DNA from: Leptobrachium leishanense
Lineage: Eukaryota; Chordata; Amphibia; Anura; Megophryidae
Assembly: GCA_009667805.1 (NCBI GenBank)
Contig: CM019075.1
Location: forward strand, 18,907,615 to 18,971,614
Direction: 5' to 3'
Length of the DNA stretch: 64,000 nucleotides
Within the stretch, counting starts at the first letter, position 1. Every line of letters starts with the position of its first letter. Of this stretch, positions 11,030-22,579 are shown piece after piece. Under the pieces are notes generated by a model. It did no database searches, was not told the origin of the DNA, and was given only the letters and a program-made list of their open reading frames with translations. Both the position numbers and the translations under genes were made by a program.

Positions 11030-11240
11030 GTGTTTATTATTGCAGAAGCCACTTACACATCATAGCAATTCAAAGAATTGTATCCCAGAGCTCCTGTGCC
11101 ACATTCCCCATATGCAGCAAGGAACTCTGGGTAGGATATGCAAAGGACCTCTGTCTCACTTTTATGCATGCTGGATCTGTTATTACACAGACCCCTAAAA
11201 TCAATGCTATGCCACACCGTGGCTTTGATTTTGGCATCTG
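11030..11240. repeat. ~200-bp interspersed repeat, copy 1 (unclassified)
   Basis: The stretch from gtttattattgcagaagcca to about atgctatgccacac is matched closely by 53910-54110. In both places a Tc1 element lies within 150 bp, though on opposite sides. I cannot assign it to a known class; no TIR, RNA polymerase III box pair or tail is evident. Confidence 0.75.
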
Positions 11241-11440
11241 GACTAACACAACCTATCTATATATATACATATAGATTAGGTAGGCCGTGTTAGTCCAGAT
11301 GCCAAAATCACGAGTATAGCAGCACGTAGTGATACCTTTTTTATTGGACTAACGTTACATTTTAAAGACGAGCTTTGGAGAGTGTAACCTCTCCTCTTCA
11401 GGTCTCTGGACACTTTACTGAGCAATATCCTAGAATTGAA
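11225..11440 (-). repeat. Penelope-like tail with strongly diverged hammerhead-like hairpin
   Basis: The minus strand reads CCTGAAGA, a strong hairpin GGAGAG..CTCTCC, AAAGC and TCGTC, then a tail containing taacgttagtccaataaa. The layout parallels the ribozyme tails at 9.4 and 55.9 kb, but core bases are changed (CTGATGA to CTGAAGA, GAAAC to AAAGC). Its terminus is repeated in inverted form at 11225-11310 around a TA-rich centre, again a head-to-head arrangement. Confidence 0.45.
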
Positions 11441-11476
11441 CATTAAGATGTTATCGGGCACACGGGTGGGGGCTTA

Positions 11477-11904
11477 GGCTGGGGTCAGACCAGCGCACTT
11501 TTAACGTGCGTTCTGGCGCACTTAATCACGGCCGCACTAGCAGCAAATGACGGGCAATGACAGCCAATATACGAAGTACGGTCGCACGAAAGTCCGGCCG
11601 CGCAACGCAAGTGGAAAATGAACGCATTTTTTCGAGAACGCAGAACCCCTAGTACGGACGTACAGAGTGCGCTGCGCCCGCTAGCGGTGTGTGTGTGTGT
11701 GATTTGGAGACGTCAGACCCTGCTCATGTCCGGCCAACATAACGTCCAGACGCAAAAAGTTTCCTGGTTTGGATTCGTAAAACCTCACGCACGAAAATGC
11801 GCATCGTATGACCGTTTTCGCATATTCCGTGAAAAAATACATCAATGCGTTCGGACGCACTTTTTTACGTTCGCGTGTAAAAATGCTTTCGTTTGACCCT
11901 AGCC
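11477..11904. mobile_element. MITE, TIR GGCTRGGGTCAGAC, copy 2
   Basis: It starts GGCTGGGGTCAGACCAGCGC and ends TTTGACCCTAGCC. The flanks are TTA (left) and TAA (right), a degraded version of the TAA duplication seen at 3151/3577. The interior aligns with copy 1 along its length, including the CGCACG and ATACGAAGTACGG blocks. Confidence 0.83.
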
Positions 11905-12069
11905 TAAGATGTCGTAAATAGTGAGAGTCAAACGGTACAGTGAAAATGGGAAAATAAACACATGAGAGATATATATATATATTTATTTATTTTCTGTGTA
12001 ATCTGTATATTTGTGTTTTTAATATCTTGCATTTTATTACTTTGTATTTCTGTAACAATTCAATGTTCT

Positions 12070-12222
12070 TTGAACCCAGGACGTACTGAAACGAGAGAAA
12101 TCTCTGCCTGGTAAAATACTTTATAAAGAAATAATTAAAGAAATATATTATTTATTTATAAAGGATTTTACCAGGAAGGATACATTGAGATTTCTCGCGT
12201 TTTCAAGTATGTCTTTGTTTTG
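12070..12222. repeat. Inverted pair of a LINE-type 3' tail
   Basis: The unit acgagagaaatctctgcctg with ggtaaaatacttta (about 12075-12130) is followed by its reverse complement (about 12150-12215). The same tail occurs singly at 9480-9520 and 61740-61810. It looks like the 3' end of a dispersed retroelement; the clade is not determined. Confidence 0.55.
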
Positions 12223-12371
12223 TCCCACCCGTTCTACTGGACGGCGGAACATCTTGGGGCCTTATAAATCATTGCAACTGTAAGATTAGGGTCTATTAAT
12301 ATATAATAATAATATCAACAACAATAGTATACATAATTATATTATTATATTGCTATTTTTTCATATACCAT

Positions 12372-12555
12372 CAGGGTTATTCAGAGAGAGGTGAAAAGTA
12401 GGAGAATGGCTGGAGAACGGAAAATTCTAGGTCAAAATAGCCGATTTGGAAAGTGAGATAAATGGGAGAATTTTTTCTGGTTTGGCTATTTTTGACCTAG
12501 AATTTTCCATTCTCCAGCCATTCTCCTACTTTTCACCTCTCTCTGAATAGCCCTG
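12372..12555. mobile_element. 184-bp hairpin MITE, TIR CAGGGTTATTCAGAGAGAGG
   Basis: Almost the whole element is an inverted repeat: arms of about 75 bp that include gagaatggctggagaa and ttctaggtcaaaatagcc and their complements. The ends are CAGGG and CCCTG. A second copy (26648-26829) has a perfect 3-bp ATA duplication; here the flanks (CAT/TAT) match at 2 of 3. Confidence 0.85.
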
Positions 12556-13829
12556 TATATATATTTTTTTGCTATATTGTATCCCTTTGACCCTGATGTT
12601 TTTCAATCGGAAGATTTACGCATCCGTCTCACTTTCTAGATTTCTATAGGACTGAACGTATGGCATCCTCCATCCCATACCCGGTTAAACATTTTCCCCA
12701 GCCGTAGTCCCTAAAGAAATCCGTAATTTTTGTATTAAAAATCAACTAAATTCCTTCTCCTACTTTCCTTCCAAAAACTTCCAATTTCCCCTTTTGTGTG
12801 TTAAAACTTTCGCTGACTTTGATTACTTTTTTCTTGCTTTTTTTTTTATTTTTTAATAATTTTTTTCGCAAATTTATCTTCATTTCAGACAGAACACCCC
12901 TTTTTCTTAACATATCTCACCCTATTTATGTCGTACGCTCGTTTCAGTGCAGCCTTCAACACCTCTTAAATTCCTGTGTGTCGAACACGTCCCCCGTTGC
13001 AACAAATATATGAATGTTTCACCCACCTTGCAACGCCTCGTGGAAGTTTATGATTATTTTTATTTTTTTTATTATTATTTTTTTTTTTATTATTTTTTTT
13101 TTTAACAAACTGCCAAACAAAATCGTCGGGGGGGGGGGGAAATGTATTTATTGCAAAAAAAAAAATCAATTGCATAGAATGATCAACTTAGCATTATAAA
13201 CTATGAACTTTCTTTAAAAAAATAAAAAAAATAAACCTTAATACTGCAAAGAAAAAGGAAAAAAAAAGTCTGAATGCATCCCTCGCAATGATTTTCTCTT
13301 ACCGTTACAGGTGTCAGATCCTTAGAGGATGTCACCATAAAACGACGGGATGGGAACGTCTGTGTTTTCCACCTGATGCCTCGAAGATGGAGCAAGGACC
13401 AAACGTTAGTGCCTGTCGCAGCGAACGACAGAATGTGACAACGCGGGTCTCACTTTTTAAGTGCGTGTTCCCGATCAGATAAAGACCTCCCGGCATCCAG
13501 GGGTGCAGTGACCCTCCGTGTAAAAAATTTAAAAAAAAGATAATTTCTCCCTTCCGATCGCGAAACAAAACGCAATCTCTCACTTTTCGAGCTTTAGATC
13601 AATGAAAAGAATTTTTTTTTACATTTTTTTTTTCTTCTTCTTCTTTTTTTTTTTTTTTTTTTCAATTTCGCAGCCCAAGAATAAGAGAAGAGCAGATTGA
13701 GCCGCAGGGATTGGAGGGCAGCTGGCGACGATAAAATACTGTGGGATGTGAGGAGGGAGAGAAGTAGCTGGGGAGAGGGGGGGGGAGAGAAAGTTTCAGA
13801 AGAGATTTAATGAGGTGGAAATGAATGGA
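12556..13829. other. No gene seen; homopolymer-rich sequence
   Basis: Contains long T/A tracts (for example near 13060-13110 and 13615-13665), a G-run at ~13130 and otherwise anonymous sequence. Short open frames here are not supported by any domain. Confidence 0.55.
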
Positions 13830-14752
13830 GCTCTCGAATCACATTACTGAGTAGTGGAGAATAGAGGGACTGGGAAAGAGAAAGGCATAAAATACAAAAC
13901 CCGTAAGATATAGTTGGGCACGAGGAGAGGAAAAGCAGAGAGCAGAACCGGAGTGGAGGAATGCAAAGCGTGAGGGAAGGACTGTAGAGCCTGAGGAACA
14001 AGAATGGAGGCACCGAAAATGAGCGCTGAGGGACCAGAGAGGTTCTCTGCACAGGGTAGGGAAAGAGTGATGGGATAACGAAAGAGCGTAGGGGATTTAG
14101 CAAAGACATATAGAACACAGAGTGAGAAGTCGTAGTAGAAAGCAACGAGCGATGAATAGATAGAGGAGGGACAAGAGTCGGGAATACCTTCATACAATGT
14201 CTAAGTTCTTCTTTCACTTGTCTGTCTATAATTCTTTTCAAAGAATGGGAGAGGCTCAACGTACAGGGTAGGGGACGGGTGATAAAGAAAGAGCGTGGAA
14301 GATTTACCTAGGTTATATAGAACATGTAGGCCCCTATTAAACGCTTCGCGCAAACGCGCTTGCGCAGCGCATTTTTCTTTCGCGCACGCAAAAAACAGTT
14401 AACGCGAAAATTAACGCGGCATTCCGATCCGAGCGCATTTTTTCAGCCTTCGTGCTTTTTTCGTGCGCAAATCCGACACGCAAATTCGTGCGCAAATGAA
14501 CGTTGCGTGCAGGAATCGGTGGGCAGACTGTTTTTTCACGGGATTCAGCCAATCAGAATTAAGAACCACCATTTTCTGCGTATAAGTCAATCTGCGTATA
14601 TGTGCTGCAGCAAAAACATTTTTTGACAAATTATTCATTTTTGATGTTTGGGTATGTGTAGAATGTGTAACCGTACGTACTGTGCTGTATTTTTTTTTAT
14701 TGCTGAGTTCTTTCGTTTCGGCCACAACGATCATATTTGCAGTTAACACCAA

Positions 14753-16727
14753 CAGGGTAATTCAAAGAGATCCGAATTGCTTGAGAAAGGTAACCGAACG
14801 CTGAAAATCAGCGTTCGGTTAACTTTCTTGGCCATTCGGCTATCCAGAGAGCAGGCAATTCGCCAAATCCTGGCGAATTGCCTGCACATACGGTGCCTGT
14901 TCGGTGCCTGTTCGAGGGCAGTGAAATCCCCATGAAAAAGCACTGCTTCGGCTATTCAGAGAACACAAACCAGCAGTGAAAGGTTCCCCTAATGCCCTGC
15001 TATTCGGTGGTTTAATTCGGCAAATTTATTCAGGAGAATCCCATAGGCTTCAATGTTAAAAATATTCCCGTTTTAATTCAGTATCTAATAAACCGATCAT
15101 TATAAAATTCTGCAGCAAAGAGTCTATTTATAGATTTTTTAGGATATTTCAAGCATTTTTCAGATTTTTTTTTTTTTTAAAAGTCCGATTTTTAAAAAAA
15201 AAAATTTAACCCCTTCGCTGCGGTGGACGCGCTCAGCGCGTCCAACCGCATGTAGCGTTCCATGCAGTGGACGCGCTGAGCGCGTCCTCTCTTTGGGGCC
15301 AGCGTTCGGACCTCTCTCCCTCCCAATCGGCGGTGTGCAGGGGGTTAACCCAGGCACTGTTTGGAAGGGCATAGCCTGCCCTTCCAAATGGTACCTGGCA
15401 TTAACCCCATGGGGGCCGGATCACGAATCGGCGCCGAAAAGCGCCGGTTCGTGATCCTTTCCCGGAGCTGGCCGACATCTTGGATGTCGGCCAAGCTTCC
15501 GGGAATGCCCCCTGAGGACTGGCGTCATCGTGCATAGCACGATGACGCCAGTCTTGGAGTTAACCCCTAACTGCCACCAATGGTGGAGATAGGGGGTTCC
15601 AATGAACCCCCTATCTCCCGATCCGTGGCAGTTAGGGGTTAATGTTTGGTATTGTTGGATCGGCCAGAGCATGACCGTTCCAACAATACCAAACATGAGT
15701 ATAAAAAAAGTTTTAAAGAAAAAATAAAAAATAAAATAAAAATAAAAAAATATTTAAAAAAAAATTATAAAAAGTAAATAAGTTTTTTTTTCTTTTTTTT
15801 GGTTCGTTAATGCAGCAATATTGTTCCCATTTCAATTATAATGTGAACAATGATGCTGCACTAACGATTTTTGCATGCAGTGCGTTTGTTAAAAAGCGCG
15901 TAATTTTCCCCAAAAAAAAATGTAACGAGACCCCATCTCTAATTTTTTTAACAAGCGCACCCCATACAAAATATAACCGCAATTGCTTGCATGTTAAAAT
16001 GTGAAAAAAAAAACACTTTACACGTTGTAAATTATTGAAAATTCATATTTTATTGCATTTTTTGTTATAATATACAGACAGGACATGACGTATACATATA
16101 ATAATGACATATTATGAATCTGCCGAGTCTGACGGAAAGAACGATATATAATATGTCTGGGTCATTATACTAAAATAAGCCTTCAAAACACGTTTAAACA
16201 TGATGAGCAAAATCGGTAAAAATGACCTCAGCACAGGGGCGGGAAAAGCCTCAGCAGCGAAAGGGTTAAGTTTACTTATTTTTTCTGTAACAGCCCTCTT
16301 TATTATCATTCCCTGGACCTCATATGTAAATTTCAGACATTTTCGCTGAGTAGTTTCTTTGCAAACAGCGTTTCACTTTTCAAACATTCAAGCAAACTGT
16401 TTTCCTAATTTATCCACTTCACTCCTCTGCGGTGTCGGCTTTTTCCGGCGGCTTCGCTGTGTGTGATCGGCTCCTGCTCGGGTTTTTCCGTGGTTTTCGG
16501 CAGGTTAATCCAGATGTTTTTGAGGGTTTTCGGCGTGCATTCACTGGGTCTTGTGGTTAGTTTTCGTCAGGTTTGCGGTAGCTTTTCCCTGCAATTCGGG
16601 GACCCTGTGGTGCTTGCTGAATACACCGCAGGGTCACCGAAATGGGATCGGCAACACGAACCGAACTGAAGAGAACGAAAAGTCACCGAACGTGCGGTGA
16701 CTTTTCGAATCTCTTTGAATTACCCTG
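14753..16727 (+). mobile_element. Composite transposon, CAGGGTTATTCAAAGAG family, carrying a TTAA element; TSD CAA
   Basis: It starts CAGGGTAATTCAAAGAGATC and ends TCTTTGAATTACCCTG, flanked by CAA on both sides (14750-14752, 16728-16730). Both ends contain strong internal inverted repeats (gaaaatcagcgttcggttaa region and cgaaaagtcaccgaacgtgc region). The core is a complete TTAA-flanked element at 15210-16265. The same composite, with the core at the same place and orientation, recurs at 27052-29054. Members lacking the core are at 17660-18503, 24489-25352, 29954-30849 and 58199-59067. Confidence 0.9.
15210..16265. mobile_element. 1.06-kb TTAA-specific non-autonomous transposon, copy A
   Basis: It begins CCCCTTCGCTGC and ends GCAGCGAAAGGG, flanked by TTAA on both sides (15206-15209, 16266-16269). 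TTAA duplication plus CCC termini fits piggyBac- or Kolobok-like elements. The interior is a series of hairpins: GGACGCGCTCAGCGCGTCC type at ~15225, a 35-base hairpin at 15518-15552 with arms around GGCGTCATCG, and a hairpin near 15660-15695 around gttggatcggcc. The empty TTAA survives at 18119-18122 and 39649-39652 in related host elements. Confidence 0.9.
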
Positions 16728-17194
16728 CAAGTTTTCAAAGACGTTACGGAAATTCGCGCAAACGTCGCTCGTACGACTTTGCGCGAAGATTCTAATACCA
16801 TCCGCACTAACGCATTTACGCTCACAATGTTAAGTATAGGATTCGCGCACAAAGTTCGCGCAGGGTCAATCGCGGTAGACGATTACGCGCATCGTTTGTG
16901 CGAACGTCGAAATACGACGTTATGCGCAAATGGTTTTGTCCTCGCGCAAATGCGCATTTGCGCACACGCAAATGCGCTGCGCGAAGCGTGTAATAGGGGC
17001 CGTAGTGAGCAGCAGTAGATGTAGAAAAAATAGAAAGGAAAATACATAGGGCATAGGGTGATCCCCCTTAAGCCAGTTGTATACGCAATACAAAAATGGC
17101 CACTCGCAAAGCTGCCGATGTTTCACAGGCTCATCACAGGTTCTTTAAATTTTCAGAAACTTGCATTTGCCTTAAAGAGAAATTAAACATAATA

Positions 17195-17470
17195 GTGTAG
17201 ATTGCCAACAGGTTAAAACAGCGTTTTTATTGCGCTTACATAATTAAAAACAAATGAGTCATATCAACATAAACCAATACCTTAGTGTGTCAGATCGTTA
17301 AATGGTGCTGCTCGACGCGTTTCGTATATCCAGACTTCATCAGGAGCGTAGAGAAGTCCATCTAGTCACCACCCTTATATACATGTTTAATTAGGAACAA
17401 TAATCCAATTACATTGATAAAAACGTAAAAAAAAAGACGAAAACGAGTCCCAAGGTACATCCGGTAGATG
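17195..17470 (-). repeat. Penelope-like tail with hammerhead motif
   Basis: A/T-rich segment with a hammerhead-like core at 17310-17347 (minus strand) followed by a tail running leftward through taacgatctgacacactaag. It shares layout, not primary sequence, with the tails at 9.4 and 55.9 kb. No ORF is present. Confidence 0.45.
17310..17347 (-). ncRNA. Hammerhead ribozyme-like motif 4
   Basis: The minus strand reads GCTC, CTGATGA (17337-17343), a weak stem II, GAAAC (17319-17323), GCGTC and GAGC. Stem I is a perfect 4-bp GCTC/GAGC and stem III would be the self-complementary ACGCGT, longer than in the other motifs. All core bases fit; stem II (AGTCTGG..ATATAC) is poor, which is the main weakness. 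Confidence 0.55.
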
Positions 17471-17659
17471 TAGAAAGCAAGGAGTGATAAACAGATAGAG
17501 ATCCAGAAACGGACATGAGTTGGGAATATCTTCATACAAGGGCTGAGTGATTAGATAAAGAGCCTAGAAAAATTACTCAGGATACATAGAACATGGAGTG
17601 AGGAGCAGGAGATGTAGACAGAAATCCAGACAGGGTCAATAGTTGGGAATACCTTTATA

Positions 17660-18503
17660 CAAGGGTTATTCAAAGAGATTCGAAAAGTCACCGCACGTTC
17701 GGTGACTTTTCGTTCTCTTCAATTCGGTTCCTTTTGCCGATCCCATTTCGGCGACCCTGCGGTGTATTCAGCAAGCACCACAGGGCCCCCGAATTGCAGG
17801 GAAAGGCTGCCGCAAACCTGCCGAAAACTAACCGCAAAACCCGGTGAATGCACGCCGAAAAGCCACAAAAACATCTGGATTAACCTGCCGAAAACCACGG
17901 AAAAACCCGAGCAGGAGCCAATCACCCGCAGCGAAGCCGCCGGAAAAAGCCGACACCGCAGACGAGTGAAGTGAATAAATTAGGAAAACAGTTTGCTTGA
18001 ATGATTGAAAAGTGAAAAGCTGTTTGCAAAGAAACTACTGAGCGAAAATGTCTGAAATTTACATATGAGGTCCAGGGAATGATAATAAAGAGGGCTGTTA
18101 CAGAAAAAAGTAGTAAACTTAAAAAAAAAATCGGACTTTAAAAAAAATGCTTAAAAAATCTATAAATAAAGAGACTTTTTGCTGCAGAATTTTATAATGA
18201 ACAGTTTATTAGATATTGAATTAAAACGGGAATATTTTTAACATTGAAGCCTATGGGATTCTCCTGAATAAACTTGTCGAATTAAACCAACGAATGGCAG
18301 AGCATTTCAGGAACCTTTCACTGCTGGTTTGTGTTCTCTGAATAGCCGAAGCAGTGCTTTTTTATGGGGATTTCACTGCCCTCGAACAGGCACCGAACAG
18401 GCACCGTATGTGCAGGCAATTCGCCAGGATTTGGCAAATTGCCTGCTCTCTGGATAGTCGAATGGCCAGGAAAGGTAAATTCGGATCTCTTTGAATTACC
18501 CTG
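17660..18503 (-). mobile_element. CAGGGTTATTCAAAGAG-family transposon without TTAA core
   Basis: The left end AAGGGTTATTCAAAGAGATT continues into the cgaaaagtcaccg block; the right end is CTTTGAATTACCCTG at 18503. Orientation is opposite to 14753-16727. At 18119-18122 a single TTAA occupies exactly the place where the TTAA element sits in the composite copies, so this is the unoccupied form. The target duplication is not clear. Confidence 0.82.
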
Positions 18504-18835
18504 AATGTGATTGATACGAATGATTGGATAGAGAATGGAGAGACGTTACCAAGGATACATAGAACATTTAGTAAGAAGAGGTTGATGGAGAGAGCAAGGA
18601 GCAATGGACAAATACATATAGGGACAAGAGTTGGGAATATTGTCATACAATGTCAAGGTTCTAGGTTTGTCAATAATGCTATTTACAAATGAGAGCATAG
18701 GGTTCTCTACGAAAGGACACTCCATCCACCGGAGTGTGTTCTGCTGGGAGTGCCTGAAAAAGGGGTTGAGAATAGAGAACCAGAAGTGACTGACCAGGTA
18801 TTAAGAGTCGGAACAGTAAGAAATTGTAAAATTAA

Positions 18836-19110
18836 CCCCTTCGTTGCTGAGCCATTTCACGTCTTAAAAAAAACACAGTTTTCTTTTCTGTATTATTATT
18901 GTTGTTATTTTTTTTCTTTACTTTAAACATGGTTATGTTTGGTATCATTGGAAAGGCCATGCTCTGGCCTTTCTGATGATACCAAACATGACCTTGCTAG
19001 CTGAAAACAGTTTGGGAGATATCTGGGTTCAAAGGAACCATGATCTCCACCCCTATCTTTCCTTAGGAGTCAATGAGGACGTTCCCCACACGTCCTCAGC
19101 AGTGAAAGGG
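18836..19110. mobile_element. 275-bp TTAA-flanked element, copy C (short)
   Basis: It starts CCCCTTCGTTGCTGAG and ends CTCAGCAGTGAAAGGG, with TTAA at 18832-18835 and 19111-19114. An inner hairpin around tggaaaggccatgctctggc resembles that of the other copies. It is an internally deleted family member. Confidence 0.87.
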
Positions 19111-19114
19111 TTAA

Positions 19115-20643
19115 TGGATCAGCCTCTAAAATCTATAAAGTACAATGCGTCAAAGAAATCGCATGGTCAGTCAATCAAAGTCAGAGTTGGCAGTGACCGG
19201 TGGAACTGTCATAGCAAAGTTGCACTTCTCGGCTTGGCTTGTCGCAAGACATTGGTCAGTATCACGGAATTATCTGATGTTTCCTATTGAGATAATCCTA
19301 GGTGATGTTGACAAGCGCAACTTGGCCATCACAGATGCCAACTCGGTCTTTAATGGATATACACATAGGTCTACCCTGTTTGTTTCTAATTTATTCTGGT
19401 AGAGATAAGTCATATAGGAACAGGAATGTCCGGACGCTAAAGAACGCCATGTTTGCTGTGCTGTTTGGCATCCAGAACGGGTTTTTTTTATGTTGCCAAA
19501 CGAGAACCAGTCACAGTTACATGCCTGAGATGCTCTGCCAGCCAGTAATATCATCCGGGAACATTGTTTGCGACGGCCCAAATGAAGTTTAATTGAGAAA
19601 TGAGGTCAGGACAGTCAAAGAGATACAGAGCTCGCTTTCAAGTATCCAATGCCCTCAAATCCGGCGAATTGTTGCTAGTTCCACAAAACCTCACTGTAAT
19701 CCCAAAACGACAAGACAATAGAAAAACTATACGAGCTGTTCTGTGTAAATTTGCCAGGATCGTCTCTTTCAACCACTTATGGAAGGTTTACACTACACTG
19801 GTTTTTCATGTTATTGTATGTCTTTAAATATTTTTTCTATCACTGTTTTTGTTTGTTTGTTTGTTTGTTTTTTGTCTAACGGGGATTGTTCTCAACAGAC
19901 AGAATTGTCTGACAGCACAACGAGGCCCATAGTAGCGGTCGGCTGTCACTGAACGATAGTATTGTAGTATGTTGAATAGCTGTAGTATGGACCCAGCCAA
20001 TCCTGCAAGAAGCTGCGATGCAGAGGTGTGCTATGTAGGCCCAGGGGCGGATCGACTGAAACAGGGCACGTTTGTTATGACATAACGGGGCATTTGTTCA
20101 TCTTTTTTAATCCCACTCACGTTTAATAGAAATTTTTCCTTTACATATTTTTTGCAAAACGTGATTTTACTTTCCTGCATCAGGGGCTTCAGAGATCCAA
20201 CGTTTCTTGTGGGTGTTCGGCGAGAAACAAAAGAACAGAGATAAATATATCCGTCCATTCAGTGAAGGCTTAAAGTACAATGAACAAGCTTTTTCCTAGA
20301 GATACAGAGTTTACAGATATCCACAGAACCCGTCTGTTTGGAAAGCTCTCTGTCGTGAGACATCACTGGGACAGGGGGATGTTACTCCGTCGTTTACATA
20401 AAAACGTTTTGTTGGGAAACAAAAGTTCTTCAATATGTTCTTCTCAAGTTATCAGACCATAGATGTGAACAGGCTATCAGCCGGCAACTAATTGAACCTA
20501 TTCCAAAACTCCAGAGATAAAAGAGAGAAGTGATATTCAACACATGGGTTAATGTCCAGAGTCCAGACTCCAAGTATAGGCTTCTGAAGCCCAGACCAAC
20601 ATCTGCCGAATTAAAAACAATTAAGAAATTTCCGCAAAACTAA
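19115..20643. other. No gene seen
   Basis: Single-copy-looking sequence with a (TTTG)n stretch near 19850. I found no conserved domain, TIR pair or splice-supported ORF. Confidence 0.55.
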
Positions 20644-21514
20644 CAGGGTTATTCAAAGAGATCCGAATTGTGGCCGAAGGGTAACCGAACAGTGAAATTC
20701 AGCGTACGCTTACCTTTCCTGGCCATCATTCGGCTATTCAGAGAGCAGGCAGTTCGCCAAATGTTGGCGAATTTCTTGCACATACGGTGCCTGTTCGGTG
20801 CCTGTTCGAGGGCAGTGAAATCCCCATAGCTTTGTCTATTCAGAGAACGAAAACCAGCAGTGAAAAGTTGCCGAATTTCCCTGCTGTTCGGTGGTTTCAT
20901 TCGACAGGTTTATTCAGGCGAATCCCATAGGCTTCAATGTTAAAAATATTCCTGTTTTAATTCAATATCTAATAAACTGTTGATTATAATATTCTGAAGT
21001 AAAAAGTCTATTTATTTATAGATTTTTTAGGATCTTTTAGGCATTTTTCTGGATTTTTTTGTGATTTTTTTTAAAATCGTTTTTTTCTTTTTTCTGTAAC
21101 AGCCCTTTTTATTATCATTCACTGGATCTTATATGTAAATTTCAGACATTTTCCTTCTGTAGTTTCTTTGCAAACAGCGTTTCACTTTTCAAACATTCAA
21201 GCGTACTGGTTTTTTTCTCACTCCATTCGTCTGCGGTGTCGGGTTTTTCCGGCGGCTGCTCTGCACTGTGATCGACGGCTGCTCGGGTTTCTCCGGCGTG
21301 TTCGGCGGGGTTAATCCAGATGTTTTTGCTGGTTTCGGTGTGCCTTCGCCGGGTTTTGCGGTGAGTGTTCATTGGGTTTGCGGCGGCTTTTCCCTGCACT
21401 ACGACGGCCCTGTGGTGCTTGCTGAATACACAACAGGGTCGCCGAAATGGGTTCGCCAAATCGCACCGAATTGAAGAGAACGAAAAGTCACCGAACGTGC
21501 AGTGACTTTTCGAT
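20644..21514 (+). mobile_element. CAGGGTTATTCAAAGAG-family transposon, right terminus lost
   Basis: It starts CAGGGTTATTCAAAGAGATC and follows the family through the cattcggctattcagagagc, cccataggcttcaatg and aatccagatgtttttg blocks up to cgaaaagtcaccgaacgtgc near 21480. The expected terminal CTCTTTGAATAACCCTG is absent; unrelated sequence starts at about 21515. Confidence 0.85.
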
Positions 21515-22571
21515 TTGAGTAAATCTGTATGCCAACGTCTTCTCCTTCATACCTTCCTCAGTCTACAAACCAATACATCATCAAAGCTGATAAGCGCTCA
21601 AGAGCCTCTTTCTCTACCAACTTTTTCCAAAAAGCCATTAAAATTACCTCAGTGAATTACGCTAAAACCAACAGCAGAAGAAGAGAGGGCACATGAAGGC
21701 ACAATCCAGATATACAGTATATTGCTTCTCTCATCCACCAGTCTACAGTCAATCCAAATGTACACACCATGTACTAAATACAAAAAAAGGGGAAAAAACA
21801 GCAATTGTGCACACAGGGTATGGAAACAAAGAGGGCCATTTTCCAAACTGGACATTAATGACGGCTCTCAGATGTAAAATAAAAATCACACACGGGCCAC
21901 TTTCCTTAAACAACTCACTGTTAATGGCTGTAGGCCAACCGAGCCACTGTATCAGCGGCCTGACGGAATATTTGCGAGCCACTCGCAGATAGTGGCAATG
22001 GCGTCACGCCACAGAACTGTATTGGCTCCTGGAATCCATAGGACTCAAGCCAAGTTCCACCATGTGCGAGCTCGCTAAGCGACACTGGGATCGATATGTT
22101 CCCATTGTTCTGCTGTTGGGGTCAGTCCAGAGCATGTGGTGGATCGCGCCACCCTCTGCAACGTAGGACAAGAGTTACGTTTGGGATCACTTGATAATCA
22201 TTTAACATCAGGGTCTTAGAGCCAACATTCTTTCGCAAACAACAACTCGAGACGAGAAGCTAGTGGTGCTTCAAGACCCATTCCTACTGCAGAATTGGGC
22301 CATACAACCGCTTCCTTTGCAGCACAGCTGATAACAAAAAGTTAAAACTCCTTTTTTTAAATGTAAAAATCCCACAATCAAACAACCGCCTCCTCTCGCT
22401 GCAATTAGATGGACAAGTAGGACGAATAGTTCTATTGTGTGTTTTTTGATGTAAAACGTAATCCCACTAGATTGCGTACATGCCATCATATCTGACTCTT
22501 CATGGAGTTCTATAGAGTAACTACCAGTGGTGGACCGTGGCACAGTAGATGGTATTAGCAGTACACAGTCA
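21515..22571. other. No gene seen
   Basis: Anonymous sequence without recognised repeats. Short open frames on both strands lack recognisable domains. Confidence 0.5.
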
Positions 22572-22579
22572 CTTGTAAT

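Larger units (their letters stand above)
14329..17001. mobile_element. MITE with GGCCCCTATTA termini, interrupted; TSD GTA
   Basis: The ends GGCCCCTATTAAACGCTTCG and CGAAGCGTGTAATAGGGGCC are inverted repeats flanked by GTA on both sides (14326-14328, 17002-17004). Without the insertion at 14753-16727 the element is about 695 bp. It is CpG-rich, with many CGCGCAAA/TTTGCGC motifs. A 3-bp duplication is consistent with PIF/Harbinger-like transposition, though GTA is not the classical TWA. Confidence 0.85.
13830..18680. repeat. Degenerate ~122-bp tandem repeat hosting a transposon cluster
   Basis: A unit containing gacaagagttgggaatacct and tcatacaaggg recurs at about 14175, 17520, 17640 and 18610; the spacing of the two adjacent copies at 17520/17640 is near 122 bp. 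It is strongly diverged and split by the insertions at 14329-17001 and 17660-18503. No coding role is apparent. Confidence 0.6.

Noticed and set aside
13807..14259. 150-codon minus-strand frame rich in Ser/Leu/Pro
   Set aside because: Falls on the degenerate ~122-bp repeat; composition reflects purine-rich repeat units.
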